The notes below the pieces were generated by a model, which did no database searches, was not told the origin of the DNA, and was given only the letters and a program-made list of their open reading frames with translations. Source: Toxonevra muliebris (lineage: Eukaryota; Arthropoda; Insecta; Diptera; Pallopteridae). From it: a stretch of 64,000 bases of DNA. The stretch spans positions 35,615,989-35,679,988 of the forward strand of contig OY829326.1 in the NCBI GenBank assembly GCA_963691655.1. The letters run 5' to 3'. Of this stretch, positions 35,914 to 47,561 are shown piece by piece. The position numbers were made by a program, and so were the translations under genes. Positions within the stretch are counted from its first letter, which is position 1. Every line of letters starts with the position of its first letter.

Positions 35914-38900
35914 TTTAAGTTTTTTTTTTTTTTTGTTTTTTTGGAACAGACAAAAGAAGTATTTAAGAATACAGCACTCGCACTCAGACAAGTTTTACGT
36001 CCATTGTACTATATCCTGTGTTCCCTTTTGCTATTCTTTAAATCTACCAGATTTATTAATAAATCTTAGCAGATCCTGCGGTGTTAGAGAGCTCAGATGT
36101 TCGTCTCCCAACATTCCAGTACACAAATATGCTTACTCTGATCTGGCAGAAAGCGGGGCAGACACTAAGAAAGTGGTCCGCCGTCTCTTCACATTCTTCC
36201 TCCAAACCACAAGAAGCACAGAAGGCACTAGCTCCTAGGCCAATCATATGCAAATGTTTGGATCAAGAGAAATGACATGTATATAATCCCACCAGCTGCC
36301 TACAGCTCTTTCTGTTAAGTGATAACAGAAAGTCTGTTAGACGCTTCGAGATAACAGGTAACATGGTCTTTGTCTGTCTAAAGCCCCTCAGGTCCTCCCA
36401 TTTACGATTGTGGGTCAAGTCGACCCACTTATTAATGGCGGTCTTGATGGCTGTAGACGACAAAGAGTGTACAGGTTCTGGGCCCAGGAAACCAGTTTTA
36501 GAACCCTTTCTGGCCAGAAGGTCATTTCCTAAAATTCCTGAGTGCCCAGGAACCCATATCAACAGCAGGCTATTGTGTTTTCCAACACAATCAAGCCTGG
36601 ATTTGCAATGCATAACCAGTTTAGACGTGGTTAGAGGATTAAGCAAGGATTTAAGCGCAGCCTGACTGTCACTAAATACACAGATACTTCTTTCTCTCCA
36701 ACCATTATCAATAACATGGTCCATTGCCTTGATGATTGCAAATTTTCTGCTTGAAAAACAGAAGCATACAATCCAAGGGAAAAGTGAAGGTGCCCTCCAT
36801 CATTTTCAATAAAGACCCCAGAACCCGAACCGAATTCTGTTCTGGAGCCGTCAGTGAAAATACGCTTACAATCAACTCCCGGCCCAGGTCCCGGCAAAAG
36901 CCAAGTTTGGGCCTCTGGAATTTGTATTGTATAGCGCTGTTTTAAAACTGGAATTGTTGGCATTGTATCGGATGGCATTGATAGAACTGTTAGATCCATA
37001 TCAGCACCTTCAACAATGTCACCAATATCCCAGCAAGTGTCATACCAATATCCATTGCGTTTAAGCCTACAGATGGCCTTGACAGCCTCTCCTTTAGCAA
37101 CAATATCAAGGGGTTGAGCAATGCATCCAAGGATGGGCCAGGTGTTGTAGGAAAAGCTCCCGTACAGCAAATGGCCACAGTCGTTTGAAGTCTAGCAAGA
37201 GCTTTCCTAACGCTGTCAACATTAAGTCTGCTCCACCAAACTATGGATGCATAGGTGATGATGAGTCGAATCATAGCCTTATAAAGCCATAAGACTTTAT
37301 AAGGTGATAAGCCCCACGTTTTGCCAAAAATAGCCTTACATTGGCAAAAAGCTGCCAATGCCTTGGATACATTTAGCTCAACATGAGAACGCCAAAGAAG
37401 TTTGGTATCAAGAATGACTCCTAGATATTTCACTTCTTGGGATAGCTGAGTAGTAATTCCCCTGAGCACTGGTAAAACGAGACCATCAAGTTTCCTTCTC
37501 CTGGTGAAAAGAATAACACCAGTTTAAAGAGGGTTAACCGTTAGCCCGTTTGAGCAACACCAAGAGTCAATCATATTCAGGGCAGTTTGGGCTTTCCTAC
37601 AAACATATCCGACCGATTGGCTCGTGATTAAGCAGGCAACGTCATCGGCATAGGCCTGTGTGTAGATACCCGACTCATTTAGAGAAACAAGCAGAGAGTC
37701 AACCAGCAGACACCACAGCAGTGGAGAGAGTACGCCCTCTTGGGGACATCCTCTATTCACGCCACAAGTCACAGATTGACCACAATCAGCTTGAACCATC
37801 ATAAGTCTATGTGACAGCATTGAGCGTATCCAGTTAACAAGAACCGGATCCACTCCATGCTGAACTGCTGCATTGCGCATGCCGTCAAAAGTCGCGTTGT
37901 CAAAAGCTCCTTCAATATCAACAAAAATACCAATAGTGTATTCTTTCCTGTTGAGGGCCCGCTCAATCCGACCTACCAGATTTTGCAGGGCCGTCTCACA
38001 AGATTTTCCACATTGGTAAGCATGCTGAAATGAAGAGAGAGGATGTAACAATAACGACTCACTACGGATGCGGTGTTCAACACAGCGCTCAAGACATTTT
38101 AGTAAGAAACACATCATACTAATTGGTCTAAAGCTTTTGGGATTGGTATAATTGTCCTTTCCAATTTTTGGAATGAATACAACTTTTACCAACCTCCATT
38201 GTTGAGGTATGTGAGCGAGAGCCAAACTGGAGATGAAGATCTTCTTCAAAACCGGTAGCAATTGCACCATACCCTCTTTCAGAGCAACTGGGAGTATACC
38301 ATCCGAACCCGGCGATTCGAAGCTGTCAAAAGAAGCAATAGCAAGCCTAATCGCATCTTCATTCGCCACTGGCAACCCACCAGTTACGCTGCGAAACTGT
38401 CGAACTAACCCTCTCCGCTTCCGGAAAAGTGGGATGTTGAACAACAGAGACCTGATTGCCCGGAAAGTGAGATTTCAGCATTAAGCTGAAGATCTCACTT
38501 TTTGATTCCGTGAAAGTGCCATCAGATTTTTTGAGTGAACACAGTCGGTTGGCTTGACCCTTTTTGAGGATTTTCGCCAACCTAGCTGTTTCAGACATAG
38601 TTTAAATACCGCTGCAGAAATTTCTAAAGGAAGCCCTTTTCGAATCTCGAATTAGCTTTTTATACTCCTTCTGCTTTTGACGATATAGAGCCCAGTGCTC
38701 ATCAAGATTAGTCTTGACAGCCCTGTTGATAAGTTTTCTCGACTCAACCCGCAGGGCTTGCAACTCCTTGCTCCACCACGGAACAGGAATTTTAGCAAGA
38801 GGTTGGCGAGGGAGACAGGCACGCTCAAAGCTGGTCTGAATAGCAGAGGTGAGATTTTCCACCGCTGCTTCCAGACCTCGCTCGTTGCGTAGTTTAGGAG

Positions 38901-39323
38901 GTAGAGCACAGCTTAATGAAGCCAGTTCTACTCTAAATTTTGCCCAATCCGCCTTTTTCGGATTTCTTATGAGCGTTAAAGGATTAACTTCAACACCATA
39001 CTGAAACTCGATATATCTGTGGTCTGAAAGAGAGTCATCTCTAAGGACCTTCCAGTTTGAAATTGACTGCACTAACCTTTCATTAGAAAGGGTTAGGTCA
39101 ATACCCTGCTGCCTAGTAGGTGTCACAAAAGTGGGTTGATTCCCAACGTTTTGTATGTTCAACCCAGAAGACAGGATGTAGTTGAGAAGATGGGTCCCTC
39201 TTACGTTGCACTTGCTGCTGCCCCAGATAACATTCTGTGCATTAGCGTCACAACATAATATGAGCCCCAAATTCATCCTCTCACAATACTCCACAAATTC
39301 AACAACCATCGTAAGTTTAAGTT
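35914..39323 (-). mobile_element. 5'-truncated LINE with EN, RT and RNase H (LOA/I-like)
   Basis: A minus-strand copy of about 3.4 kb. It begins within the endonuclease domain at about 39309 and ends in a poly(A) tail seen as T-rich 35920-35942. TTTAAGTT at 35914-35921 and 39316-39323 may be the target duplication. The order endonuclease C-terminus, reverse transcriptase, RNase H, then CCHC knuckle matches I/LOA-group LINEs; clade placement is inference from the RNase H domain and the RT block YQCGKSCETALQNLVGRIE. It is broken by in-frame stops and at least four frameshifts. Confidence 0.88.
36056..39309 (-). pseudogene. ORF2 of LOA/I-like LINE, broken
   Basis: Minus-strand order: endonuclease C-terminus (LILCCDANAQNVIWGSS, SDHRYIEFQYG; 39309-38602), an in-frame TAA at 38604, a linker (38598-38390), a frameshift, then RT (38400-37527) with FRPISMMCFLLKCLER, FVDIEGAFDNATFD (motif A), GVLSPLLWCLLVDSL and QAYADDVACL (YADD at 37641-37652). 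A second in-frame TAA at 37527 is followed by VKYLGVILDTKLLW, a frameshift near 37100, then RNase H (IFTDGSRTEFGSGSGVF, FSDSQAALKSLL, WVPGHSGILGND). A further frameshift leads to the knuckle CASCG-...-HFLSVCP (36253-36056). Both stops sit in TTTAAACT contexts, each possibly an AAA-to-TAA change. Confidence 0.88.
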
Positions 39324-39329
39324 AGCAAA

Positions 39330-39890
39330 TTTTTAAAACTTCAGTAATTTGATTCTTGTCTAATACTATTATCAATAGACTAACTTAGGTATCTGAAACT
39401 GGATTACTGCATATTTGGGCACTGAAAAAAATTTTAAATTTTGTTTTTTTTAAATTTATTTGTTTTATTGCAAAAAAGAGTAGAGAACAATATCAGCCAT
39501 CGTCATAAATGGGCTCGTCTACATCTTCATTTCCTTCACTTTGTCCTATTTTCCACCTGCTTTATGTCTCGACTCGAAGATTTATAAATGGGCAATACAA
39601 TGAACGGCTCAAATCCAATCAATTTGAATGAATACTGTAAAGAGCACCACCAGATACCATCAATTTGTATTGAACAGTTCCTTCAATAACTCTGAATCTC
39701 AGAAGTATTCAACTCTTCTTGATTCAACCTAGCCGATGCAAAATACCTATAAGGAATTATGCTCACTATAAAAAATTTTAAATTTTGTATTTTTACCACC
39801 AACTCGAGTCCAGAGTTTTTTCAGGACAAATTTTTCTAAAAATATTTATAAAGGGTAAATAGGTTGGAATAATAGACACAAATGCTTCTC
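39330..39890. other. gene-free sequence
   Basis: No recognisable element or gene. Confidence 0.55.
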
Positions 39891-40153
39891 TTAACCCTCT
39901 AGTTCCCAACAGGTGTAATTATCAACTTAATAGTTTTTTGATGCTGCATTTTATCATATCGCTTATCGAATTTCCCAAGTTTTTAAAAAAGTTTATTCAA
40001 CAAATACTTTTAGGCATTCAACCTTTCCGGCTTCATAAAACCATGCCCATTAAATTTTTAGGGTTTTGAGATCTGATTTATGCTTTTTACATCAAAATTG
40101 ATCAATTTCAATTTTTGTTTAAATCAATCAAAAATTTACGAACTAGATATTAA
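39891..40153. mobile_element. piggyBac-type MITE, ~255 bp, degenerate copy
   Basis: TTAA at 39891-39894 is followed by CCCTCTAGTTCCCAA, and the right end reads TTACGAACTAGATA followed by TTAA (40150-40153). Internally both halves align with the 528-bp element at 50.3 kb: CATTTTATCATATCG and CCCAAG-TTTTAAAAAA on one side, ATTTTTGATTGA and GGCATGGTTTTATGAAG on the other, in inverted orientation. It is an internally deleted relative with a decayed right terminus. Confidence 0.75.
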
Positions 40154-40159
40154 ATAAAT

Positions 40160-40680
40160 ATTGCCTGGCACATTTCTACCGTAAACTCCTAAAAAAGAAG
40201 TGCAGAGAGGGGATTGGGATTGGTGTAAAATCAAACCATAACAAAAAATTTCGGGAATTAGACGTTGAAGTTATAGGACTCCAAAACAAACAAAAAATAA
40301 CACTTCGTTCCCCATCTGCACTCATCTGATGTAGCAGTTAACGACAGTTGACTATGGCAACTTTGGAAACATATTTAGATTTGATGAGATTAGTTCGGAT
40401 TGGTTGCCTTTGTCACATACTTTCTGTTACTCAGTCTATGTCTCCAGCAAGATATAGATTCAAATTATTCCTCAGTGAAATAACATCGAATTCAATGGCC
40501 TATTGATGATTTGTGAACTAACTAAATGGTTGTTTTAGATCTGATATAATTAAACAGTAACAAAGAGAAGCTGAGGTGCGAAGTGGTTACTCCGCGGTTA
40601 AGATGCTATAGCCACTTAACCTAACCTACATATATGTTATGTACATAAATAAACTATTTTTTAATGTGATTTTATTGATA
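40160..40680. other. gene-free sequence
   Basis: Nothing recognised apart from a short TTAACCTAACCTAC (TTAGG-type) instance at about 40618-40630. Confidence 0.5.
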
Positions 40681-40689
40681 TATGAGGGG

Positions 40690-41045
40690 CTAAGAAAAGG
40701 TCGCAAAGTTGGTGGTATTTTATTTGCTTTGAAAAATCTCAAATTGATAGACGGTTTGTAAAAATGTTATGATATTTCAAATAAAATTCAGTATAGATGG
40801 TTGGAAACGAGAAAAGGTAAAATTTCTGATGTAAGATCGGCGGAAATCCCACCCTCAACACAGCAAGTGAATACGTGACTGTCCCAGTGGTTTCAAAGAT
40901 TTCTGACCAGACACTTTTCTGCGGAGGGCGGCTCTCGTGAATTTCACCCGAAATTTTCGCCCGAAGATAGCAGTGCGTCTCTGGTAAAGGCTAAAATTGA
41001 CGGTAAACTAAGATTGACCCAAGAAATTATAATAATTAACTTAGT
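40690..41045 (+). pseudogene. mariner-like transposase N-terminal remnant
   Basis: The plus-strand frame reads LSQWFQRFLTRHFSAEGGSR, then PEDSSASLVKAKIDGKLRLT and QEIIII. The WFQRF...F...GGSR...LT-EI pattern resembles the first-to-second helix-turn-helix linker of mariner transposases. Upstream, KIQYRWLETRKGKI and AEIPPSTQQVNT are decayed. No terminal repeats or catalytic domain seen, so this is a tentative family call. Confidence 0.4.
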
Positions 41046-42755
41046 TTGAACGTCATAACTATGTCAAGAATTTTAAAAGCCAGTCAAAAAAAAGCACATG
41101 TGGTTTTAACCAATTTTTCTTTGCAAAATTTGAAAACAAAAATCGTAACAATCGTCGGGGAAGAAGTTTAGGGATAGAATCCTCAGTAGGAAATAGGCTA
41201 AAAAAAAACAATTTTGAGGATTTAAGAAATGTATTGAAATTAATGGAAATTATGTAAAGAAGATAAAAGATGATGAAAATTAAAGGTGCAATATACAAAT
41301 TTTTAGCCCTGTTTGTTTCTAACCAACTTAGCAAACTTTTTTTAGACCCTCCGTTCATTTATATTTTTACATTTTTACAAAGTATGTATATGTATATGAA
41401 GTGATAAAGAATAGTGCAATATTTTACACCATAAAAGTTAAGCAAGAATAAAAGAGGAAAGCAAGCGTTCAGCTTCTATGCCCGCAGAGAATTTGACCTG
41501 ATTGACTGCTTCAGATTTACCGCACTGCTTCCCAGTTCATCGTCAAATTGAACAAACTGCCACCGACAATGAGAATATGTACTACATATCAGGAGCTACT
41601 TTAGTATTCTTCGTTTTTTTTTTCTTAAAAGTTTCTGTAATCCGTATGGCGAGAAGATCTTAGCTGTAATACTGATGTAGTAAGTATTTTTATCTGTTTC
41701 TATTTCATTGGTGCGCGAAACAATTTGCGCCGTTTCCAGTTGCAGCAACAACGGCTGGCGTTCAACGATTGCCTGATTCGTGCAAAAATATCCAGTTAAA
41801 GAAGTGTGCGCAAATGCGCATGCGCTTTCCATTCATGGCATTATTTACAAATACATACATACCTGCATTCATTTACTATTGTTGTAGCTTTTTATAATTC
41901 AATATTACTGACGATGCTGTCTGTTGTCTTCCTTCTTTCTATCTTCAGTTACTTACCAGATGAAGTGCAACAAAATGAACTAGTTTCAACTGTTCGTGCA
42001 GTTGCATGAAGCAAGATTGGCTATTGGAAATTGTTCATTGCTATTGCTATTGCATTTATTTTGTATACATATTATTTTTATCGACCTTAAATTGTAACGA
42101 GCAACTTTCTATTCTTGCATTTGAAATGTTGAAGTGCAAATTTGTGTGAATTTGTTTTCTTTACGTTACGCCCAAATCGCAGTGAAAGGAAAGTCAACTG
42201 ATGTCAACATTTCGATCAACAAATTTCGAATGTAAGATAGACATTAAGGTTAAGTAAGTGTTAAGGAAAAATCATTTAAGAAATTCATGAGCATAATACA
42301 TGTACTTAGTATCTGTCTAATTTCTTAAAAGATCTGAATACTTACCGCTGAATTTGTTGTCATTTACTAAAATGGAAAATGCATGAACTAATTAATCAAT
42401 ACATTATTTCCCGGATAAATGCATTGCATAAGTTGTTGGTTTTGCAACAATTACTCTAGAAACGCAATTAAAAAATCCCTGTCTATTGGGTCATTAATGA
42501 ATTTATGAAAATCTCTGTTAACTGCTTCACTGCAATTTGGGTATACGCAATAGTATTCTGAGTCTAGTTAGAACTTTTTAACTTTTTTATTTTAAATGTT
42601 TTGTTTTGGGCATATTCAATTTATAATCAAACAAAATAAGTCGCCGTTATGTTATGTCCAAAACTGTGCAAAAAAGGTAGAATTAATTATAACCGATAGG
42701 AGAATGTTTGGCAAAAATAGAAAAGTGCTTGTAAAAGTTAAAAAGAGGAAATATT
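41046..42755. other. gene-free sequence
   Basis: AT-rich. No feature with support. Confidence 0.55.
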
Positions 42756-42759
42756 CTTG

Positions 42760-42960
42760 TCAAAATCTGAGAAAATGCTTGTCAAAAATGAAGAAATGCT
42801 TGTCAAAAATTAAGAAATGCTTGTCAAAAATGAAGAAATGCTTGTCAAAAATGAAGAAATGCTTGTCAAAAATTAAGAAATGCTTGTCAAAAATGAAGAA
42901 ATGCTTGTCGAAATGGAGAAAGCTTGTCAAAATTGGGTAAATGCTTGTCAAAAAATATAA
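42760..42960 (+). repeat. 21-bp minisatellite, forward arm
   Basis: About seven near-perfect units of AAATGCTTGTCAAAAATGAA (plus G) with an alternating G/T variant (ATGAAG or ATTAAG), and degenerate units at either edge. The 21-bp unit keeps all frames open and yields a KCLSKMK heptad peptide in the plus frame 42596-42940. I read this as a minisatellite, not a gene. Confidence 0.93.
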
Positions 42961-43039
42961 AAAATATTTGAACAAAATTTAATAAAAGTGAAAAATTGAT
43001 AAAAATATGTTTGGCAACATTTTCACATTTTAGATAAGT

Positions 43040-43325
43040 ATTTTGTAATTTTTGTCAAGCATTTTACTTTCTGACAAGCATTTTCCATTTTTCGACAAGA
43101 ATTTTTACATTTATGGTTATTTTTACAAGAACTTTCCCACTTTTTGACAAACATTTTCTCAATTTTAGAAAGCATTTTTCAGTTTTTGACAAGCATTTTC
43201 CCAATTTCGACAAGCATATTACTTTTTGACAAAGCATATCCCAATTTTTGATAAACATTTTCCAAGTTCTGATAAACATTTTCTCAATTTAGGTAAGCAT
43301 AAACATTTTCCCATTTTTGATAAGT
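43040..43325 (-). repeat. minisatellite, inverted arm
   Basis: The same unit appears in reverse complement (GACAAGCATTTTCC, ATTTTTGACAA) in about ten more diverged copies. Together with 42760-42960 it forms an inverted pair separated by about 80 bp, capable of a long hairpin. Confidence 0.85.
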
Positions 43326-43329
43326 TTTG

Positions 43330-45380
43330 GAAGCTTCTCTTGAAATTTTTTGAAATTCCCCTAAGAATCCATGTATGTCTTATAGCAATATCACACAATT
43401 TACTTGATCAAAATAAAATTCCATAACAGGACTTAACAATTAATACATATTTTTTAATAAATTTTAATTTTCTGTGTTTTTTTTTTATATATCTTTAATA
43501 CAAAGGAAATTAACTTCTTTATATTGTACATATAAGAGAAATATTTGTTCTTTTCGTGATTTCGTCATGCAAGGCACAACTATGTACAATTAAAAAGGTG
43601 TAATCCTCTACGCTCCAATTATTCTGCAATCAGTGTGTGGTAACAAAAAAAATATAAAACAAAAACTAGTATAAAAACGATTAAAACTCGTTACTTTCAT
43701 TGGTTTTTTGTCCAACGTCGTTCATGATGGATAAGAATTTTGATGGGCGATTTCAGTTTACGTCAATTATTTTCTTGACATGTTTCGCAACTGGCAAACA
43801 AGTCTATGAAAGTATAGTTTTTCTACTAACACAAATAAACAAACATACATACATTGCAGTGGCGGACACAAGGGGGGAGAAATGACGGAAATGGTGAGAA
43901 CCAATAAATAACAAAGAAACGAATACGCTTTTCGATGATTTTGATTAGACAACTCGCCCGCGAGACTAACATTAAACGATGTTTTAACAACCTACACAGC
44001 TGGAAATCCGCATCACCTAAACGCTGAAAGAGAATAATATTTTTGAGATAAAAAGTTTTCTAACATTCAACCGACTGCCAAACATAGAAATGGTATGGGT
44101 TTGCCAGAGGCCCATGGATTAAAATCTGACGAGTTTTTCAAAGCATTTTCGGCTGTGTAGCTATGTTAGCTTAATTAAATTTAATAATATAAAAAGTATA
44201 CCATAAACCGTTTTATAATATAAAATTACTTCTTGCCACTCTGTATATAGGTAAATATTCTTCGTCTATAAATTACACTGTGCGGTACATTTCTTTGCAT
44301 GTATTCTAACTTTGGATTATAAAAGAGAACCTTCTATTGAAAAGGTTCGTGGACTTTATTTTTGTTATAAATTTTTCATCCCATGACTGAGTTCAAATAT
44401 ATTAGAAATTTATAAAAATAGAGATATTTTTAATTTTCACGAATTTTTTTTTTCAACGGAGATGAATTTTATGTTATAAAATAAAACTCAAATTTTAAAT
44501 TTGAATTTTAGTCGTTTTTATTCAAGTCCACTAAGGATTCTTTTGAAACAAGTAAAAAATTTTAAGCCGAAATTTCAATTCGCCTATTATTTAATATTTT
44601 TTAAGTTTCCAAACTTTCAATTTTGCTTGCGAACCAAAATGTAAATTCATGTGCAACGTAATCGCAAAAGAACGAATGGAACAAATGGTTCTCCGTACCC
44701 TGATTCCATTTTAGAGAGCTCCCCCTCCCTCCAAAAATGCTTCCTGAATCCGCCACTGAATACACAGATTTTTCATATCAGTTTTTTTATCTTACCATTA
44801 TGGTTGATCTTAAAGAGCACGTTCATACATATAGAATTGTTTTATGACGATACTATACTTGCTCTAAATTGCATCTTTCAAAAAGAAAATAGTTATTTTT
44901 TTTATTTATCTATGTATGTATGCAGGTTTCGTTCAACCTGTGCAAGCATCTGCATTCTAGCATAGATATATCCCAGCGGTAAATTGGAGCAATACAATAG
45001 CGCTAAGCAGGTGCTTAACTGTAAGCACTTAAGTGCTCTAAAATCACATATCTTGCATACTAATTTTAACATTGCTTGTCTAGGAATAAACAAGTGTAAC
45101 ATTGAGTGAGTTAGATATATATTATATTTTTAATTATTTTTACAAAAAAATTTAAAATACTAGTAAAATAAAACGCACACATTTTTCATGAAATTCTGCA
45201 ACCGCTTTGCCTTGCTGATGCGTAAAGACTGACGATATAAATAAAATTGCGCCGTAGCGACATATTTTTTTCCTTCCTTCTATTCTTCTTGGGAGCTTAG
45301 GGCTTCTACTAAGCATCGCATAGTATTAGTTTGGTTAATCATCTGTTCAGGAGGTTAGCCTACCGCAGTAAAAAAAAAGA
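43330..45380. other. gene-free interval with two hAT-like ends
   Basis: CAGTGGCGGACACAAGG at 43857 points right. CAGTGGCGGATTCAGGAAG ends at 44758 and points left, with a GGGAGGGGGAGCTCTC interior. Both look like hAT-type termini, but they differ after the first 12 bp and the flanks do not give a clean 8-bp duplication, so they may be separate MITE tips. No transposase between them. Confidence 0.35.
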
Positions 45381-45530
45381 TCGACGAATTTACGCAGCTG
45401 TCACATTTCAAACGCTCATAGTCGAATGTGATAGAACAGATTTGCAGCTGTTGTCGATTTAACGCCGACGATTTTACGCCAACTTGGCTTTTTTATGGTA
45501 GCAACGCTTTCTGCTGCGTAAATTCGCCGA
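45381..45530. mobile_element. 150-bp inverted-repeat element (MITE-like)
   Basis: TCGACGAATTTACGCAGC at 45381-45398 is inverted at 45513-45530 with one mismatch in 18. The interior repeats related words (GATTTAACGCCGACGA, TTTTACGCC). No target duplication resolved; superfamily unknown. Confidence 0.55.
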
Positions 45531-46575
45531 TACGTCGTAATTCTGTTTATACCTTATTTTTATTGTTCGATTGAAAACTTCATTTGCTGTTCGCTTGGTT
45601 GCTTTCCAATGTTCGATTGATATGGTGCACTTGCAAGCATTTTTTAAGCGCCTAATTTTGAAGTGCTTGTCCTAAAAACTACTGGGATTACACAACATAT
45701 ATATATCTGTCATTCACTCTCCCATTTGTCCGACACTTTACTTGGTCGTCATTGCTAACAAAGTCTTCATTCACGACAAGAATGGATCACAATTATTTCA
45801 GCTTATTTTTTATGATTTATTTTATGCATTTGCAAAAGGTTTAGCAGCTCGCAAAAACCAAAAAAAAAATTTCAAAGAAACAAATCGTGCTTTCTAAATG
45901 CCTCACTGGCCGTGGTTATTGGGTTGCTTGATTGTATGACATATTTACATTTGAGTGTGTGTGTGTGTACCTGCGGTGAATGTATCATGCCACTTCTCAT
46001 CTCATTTATTAGTTTCATTTAAAGCTTACACGTTTTTGTTTAGCTTAAGTTTTTTGTGCTAGTTTCTTTGAATACTTGTGAGTAAGTTATACTTTAAATC
46101 AAAAACTATTGAATCATTTTAGAACCGAAAATATAACGATAAAAAAGGAACAGGACAAGCAAATATATATACAAACTTGTCACATGATTACTCAAGGTAT
46201 AAAAGGAATATCATGGGAAGAGTAAAGACAATTTTAAAATCGCTGATTAATTTTTGTCATACTGGGAGGGAAAATTTCTAAGTGGTTTTCTGATTGAAAA
46301 ACCAAGTGGCCTGTGCCTATATTCGCATATAGATGCTTCCTTGGTTTGCCCCTAAACTCCATTCGCAACTTCTTTAGTCTTGAAGACATTTGCAAAGTAT
46401 ACATAATACCGGCCAGTATGAAAATGAATGAAAAAACAATTCTAAGGGGGGAAAAATAAACTCACAGTGATTTCATTTATCTTTCTCTTTCTCTCGTTTA
46501 ATGTAGCTAAATGAGTGAACGAATTAAACTTTATACGAGCACAAAAATAATTTAGTAATTTAATTAGCAGCACTT
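45531..46575. other. gene-free sequence upstream of the collagen pair
   Basis: A (TG)n run near 45955-45968. Otherwise nothing recognised. Confidence 0.5.
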
Positions 46576-46579
46576 AACT

Positions 46580-46585
46580 TTTATT
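46580..46585 (-). terminator. poly(A) signal of collagen-like gene A
   Basis: AATAAA on the minus strand begins about 24 bases after the gene A stop codon (46609-46611), predicting a very short 3' UTR. Confidence 0.7.
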
Positions 46586-46608
46586 CGCATAAGTTGCGTA
46601 TACCATAT

Positions 46609-47267
46609 TTACTTTTTTTTACGGTATTCATCATCTTCGTCATCGTCATCCTCATCATTGTCGTTATAATTGTATGGGCTCACATTAACATCATAATCTG
46701 GTAATATTGCTAAAGGCATATCTCTGTCATTGATATCCAAAGAACGACCAGCTGCTGCTCCTGCTGGTCCGATAGGTCCGGGTGGGCCAGTTGGTCCGGG
46801 TGGACCTGCAGGACCGCGTTCTCCAGGAAAACCACGTCGTCCTCTACGGCCGGGTGGTCCGATCGGTCCAGGTATGCCAGTACGTCCTCCTAATCCACGT
46901 TGTCCAGGTGGACCGACTATGCCGACAGAACCAGTATTACCTTCATCACCTTTATCACCACGAATTCCTTGTAGTCCTGGAATACCAGGCTGACCAGCAG
47001 GGCCTGGGGGTCCGGGTTGACAAATACATTGTTGATGATGATGGTGCGGATAAATTACAGTTGGTTGTTGCTGTTGTTGTGGGCGTACACCAAGCAAAGC
47101 ACGCTGTTGGCCATTCCTTTCGCTGGATTTTCTGCCATTGGCTGTTGCTACAAAAACTGCTACTGTCACTGATTGGAATTAAAGAGGATTATTAACAATT
47201 GAGCTACTTAGATACTTTATAGTATTTAGCTTAACTTACGAACAATTTGGATGATGGCCAGCTTCAT
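46609..47267 (-). CDS. short secreted collagen-like protein A (two exons, 195 aa)
   Basis: Exon 1 is 47267-47240 and exon 2 is 47168-46609, joined across a 71-bp intron with GTAAG donor and AATCAG acceptor (phase 1). The ATG is chosen because splicing gives a clean signal peptide, [21 protein letters not shown]. Then come a basic/Gln-rich segment with QQQQQ and HHHHQQ, a CIC pair (Cys57, Cys59), 29 uninterrupted Gly-X-Y triplets (residues 62-148) including an RGD (79-81), and a 47-residue acidic tail ([13 protein letters not shown]) ending RKKK. The two cysteines just before the helix could link chains of a trimer (inference). It is far shorter than fibrillar or type IV collagens and has no NC1 or other globular domain. 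Likely secreted and structural; tissue unknown. Divergent from gene B. Confidence 0.93.
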
Positions 47268-47309
47268 TGTTGACTAAGATATGAGTTCTATACAAATACT
47301 CAGCGGTGC

Positions 47310-47316
47310 TTTTATA
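47310..47316 (-). promoter_or_regulatory. TATA box of gene A
   Basis: TATAAAA on the minus strand, about 43 bp upstream of the ATG at 47267. A CTCATA initiator-like sequence about 34 bp downstream (near 47282) is the probable start, giving a 5' UTR of about 15 nt. Confidence 0.7.
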
Positions 47317-47524
47317 CAAAAAACAGAAAATGGAAAAACATATCAGTGTCAAATCTTAATGGAATAAAAGTTTATAATGTGATCATCAACAACTTTACAT
47401 CGAATTAATTGGAATTCGCCAAATCAATTTAAATTTCATTCCAACTAATTTGATCGTATCTATTCATTTATGTAGGTGGCTGGCCTGCCATAATTCAAGC
47501 TTGCTATAGGGCTCTTGCTGATGC
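47317..47524. promoter_or_regulatory. shared intergenic promoter region of the divergent collagen pair
   Basis: Only about 210 bp separate the two TATA boxes, so both genes must draw on this interval or on shared distal elements. It is AT-rich with AATTAATTGGAATTC-like and CATTCCAACTAATT words and a GGTGGCTGGCCTGCC GC-rich patch near 47477. No named factor site can be asserted. Confidence 0.5.
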
Positions 47525-47561
47525 TATAAATTCCAGAGCCAACACCAGTTTGACATCAGTC
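47525..47561 (+). promoter_or_regulatory. TATA box plus initiator of gene B
   Basis: TATAAAT at 47525-47531 and a consensus fly initiator TCAGTC at 47556-47561 are correctly spaced (TATA to initiator A about 33 bp). The predicted start at 47558 leaves a 5' UTR of only about 15 nt before the ATG at 47573, the same length predicted for gene A. Confidence 0.8.

Noticed and set aside
42596..42940. 114-codon ORF with KCLSKMK heptads, and a CRISPR-like look of the repeat
   Set aside because: The frame is kept open by a 21-bp minisatellite with no spacers; the inverted arm gives similar peptides on the other strand. Neither a gene nor a CRISPR array.
43857..44758. A single hAT element spanning two CAGTGGCGGA ends
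   Set aside because: Ends diverge after about 12 bp and flanking 8-mers do not match; more likely separate MITE tips.
46730..47195. Plus-strand ORFs with Gly/Pro-rich sequence
   Set aside because: Antisense shadow of collagen gene A; the GGN/CCN-rich codons give a Pro/Gly peptide on both strands, but only the minus strand has signal peptide, splice sites and strict Gly-X-Y.
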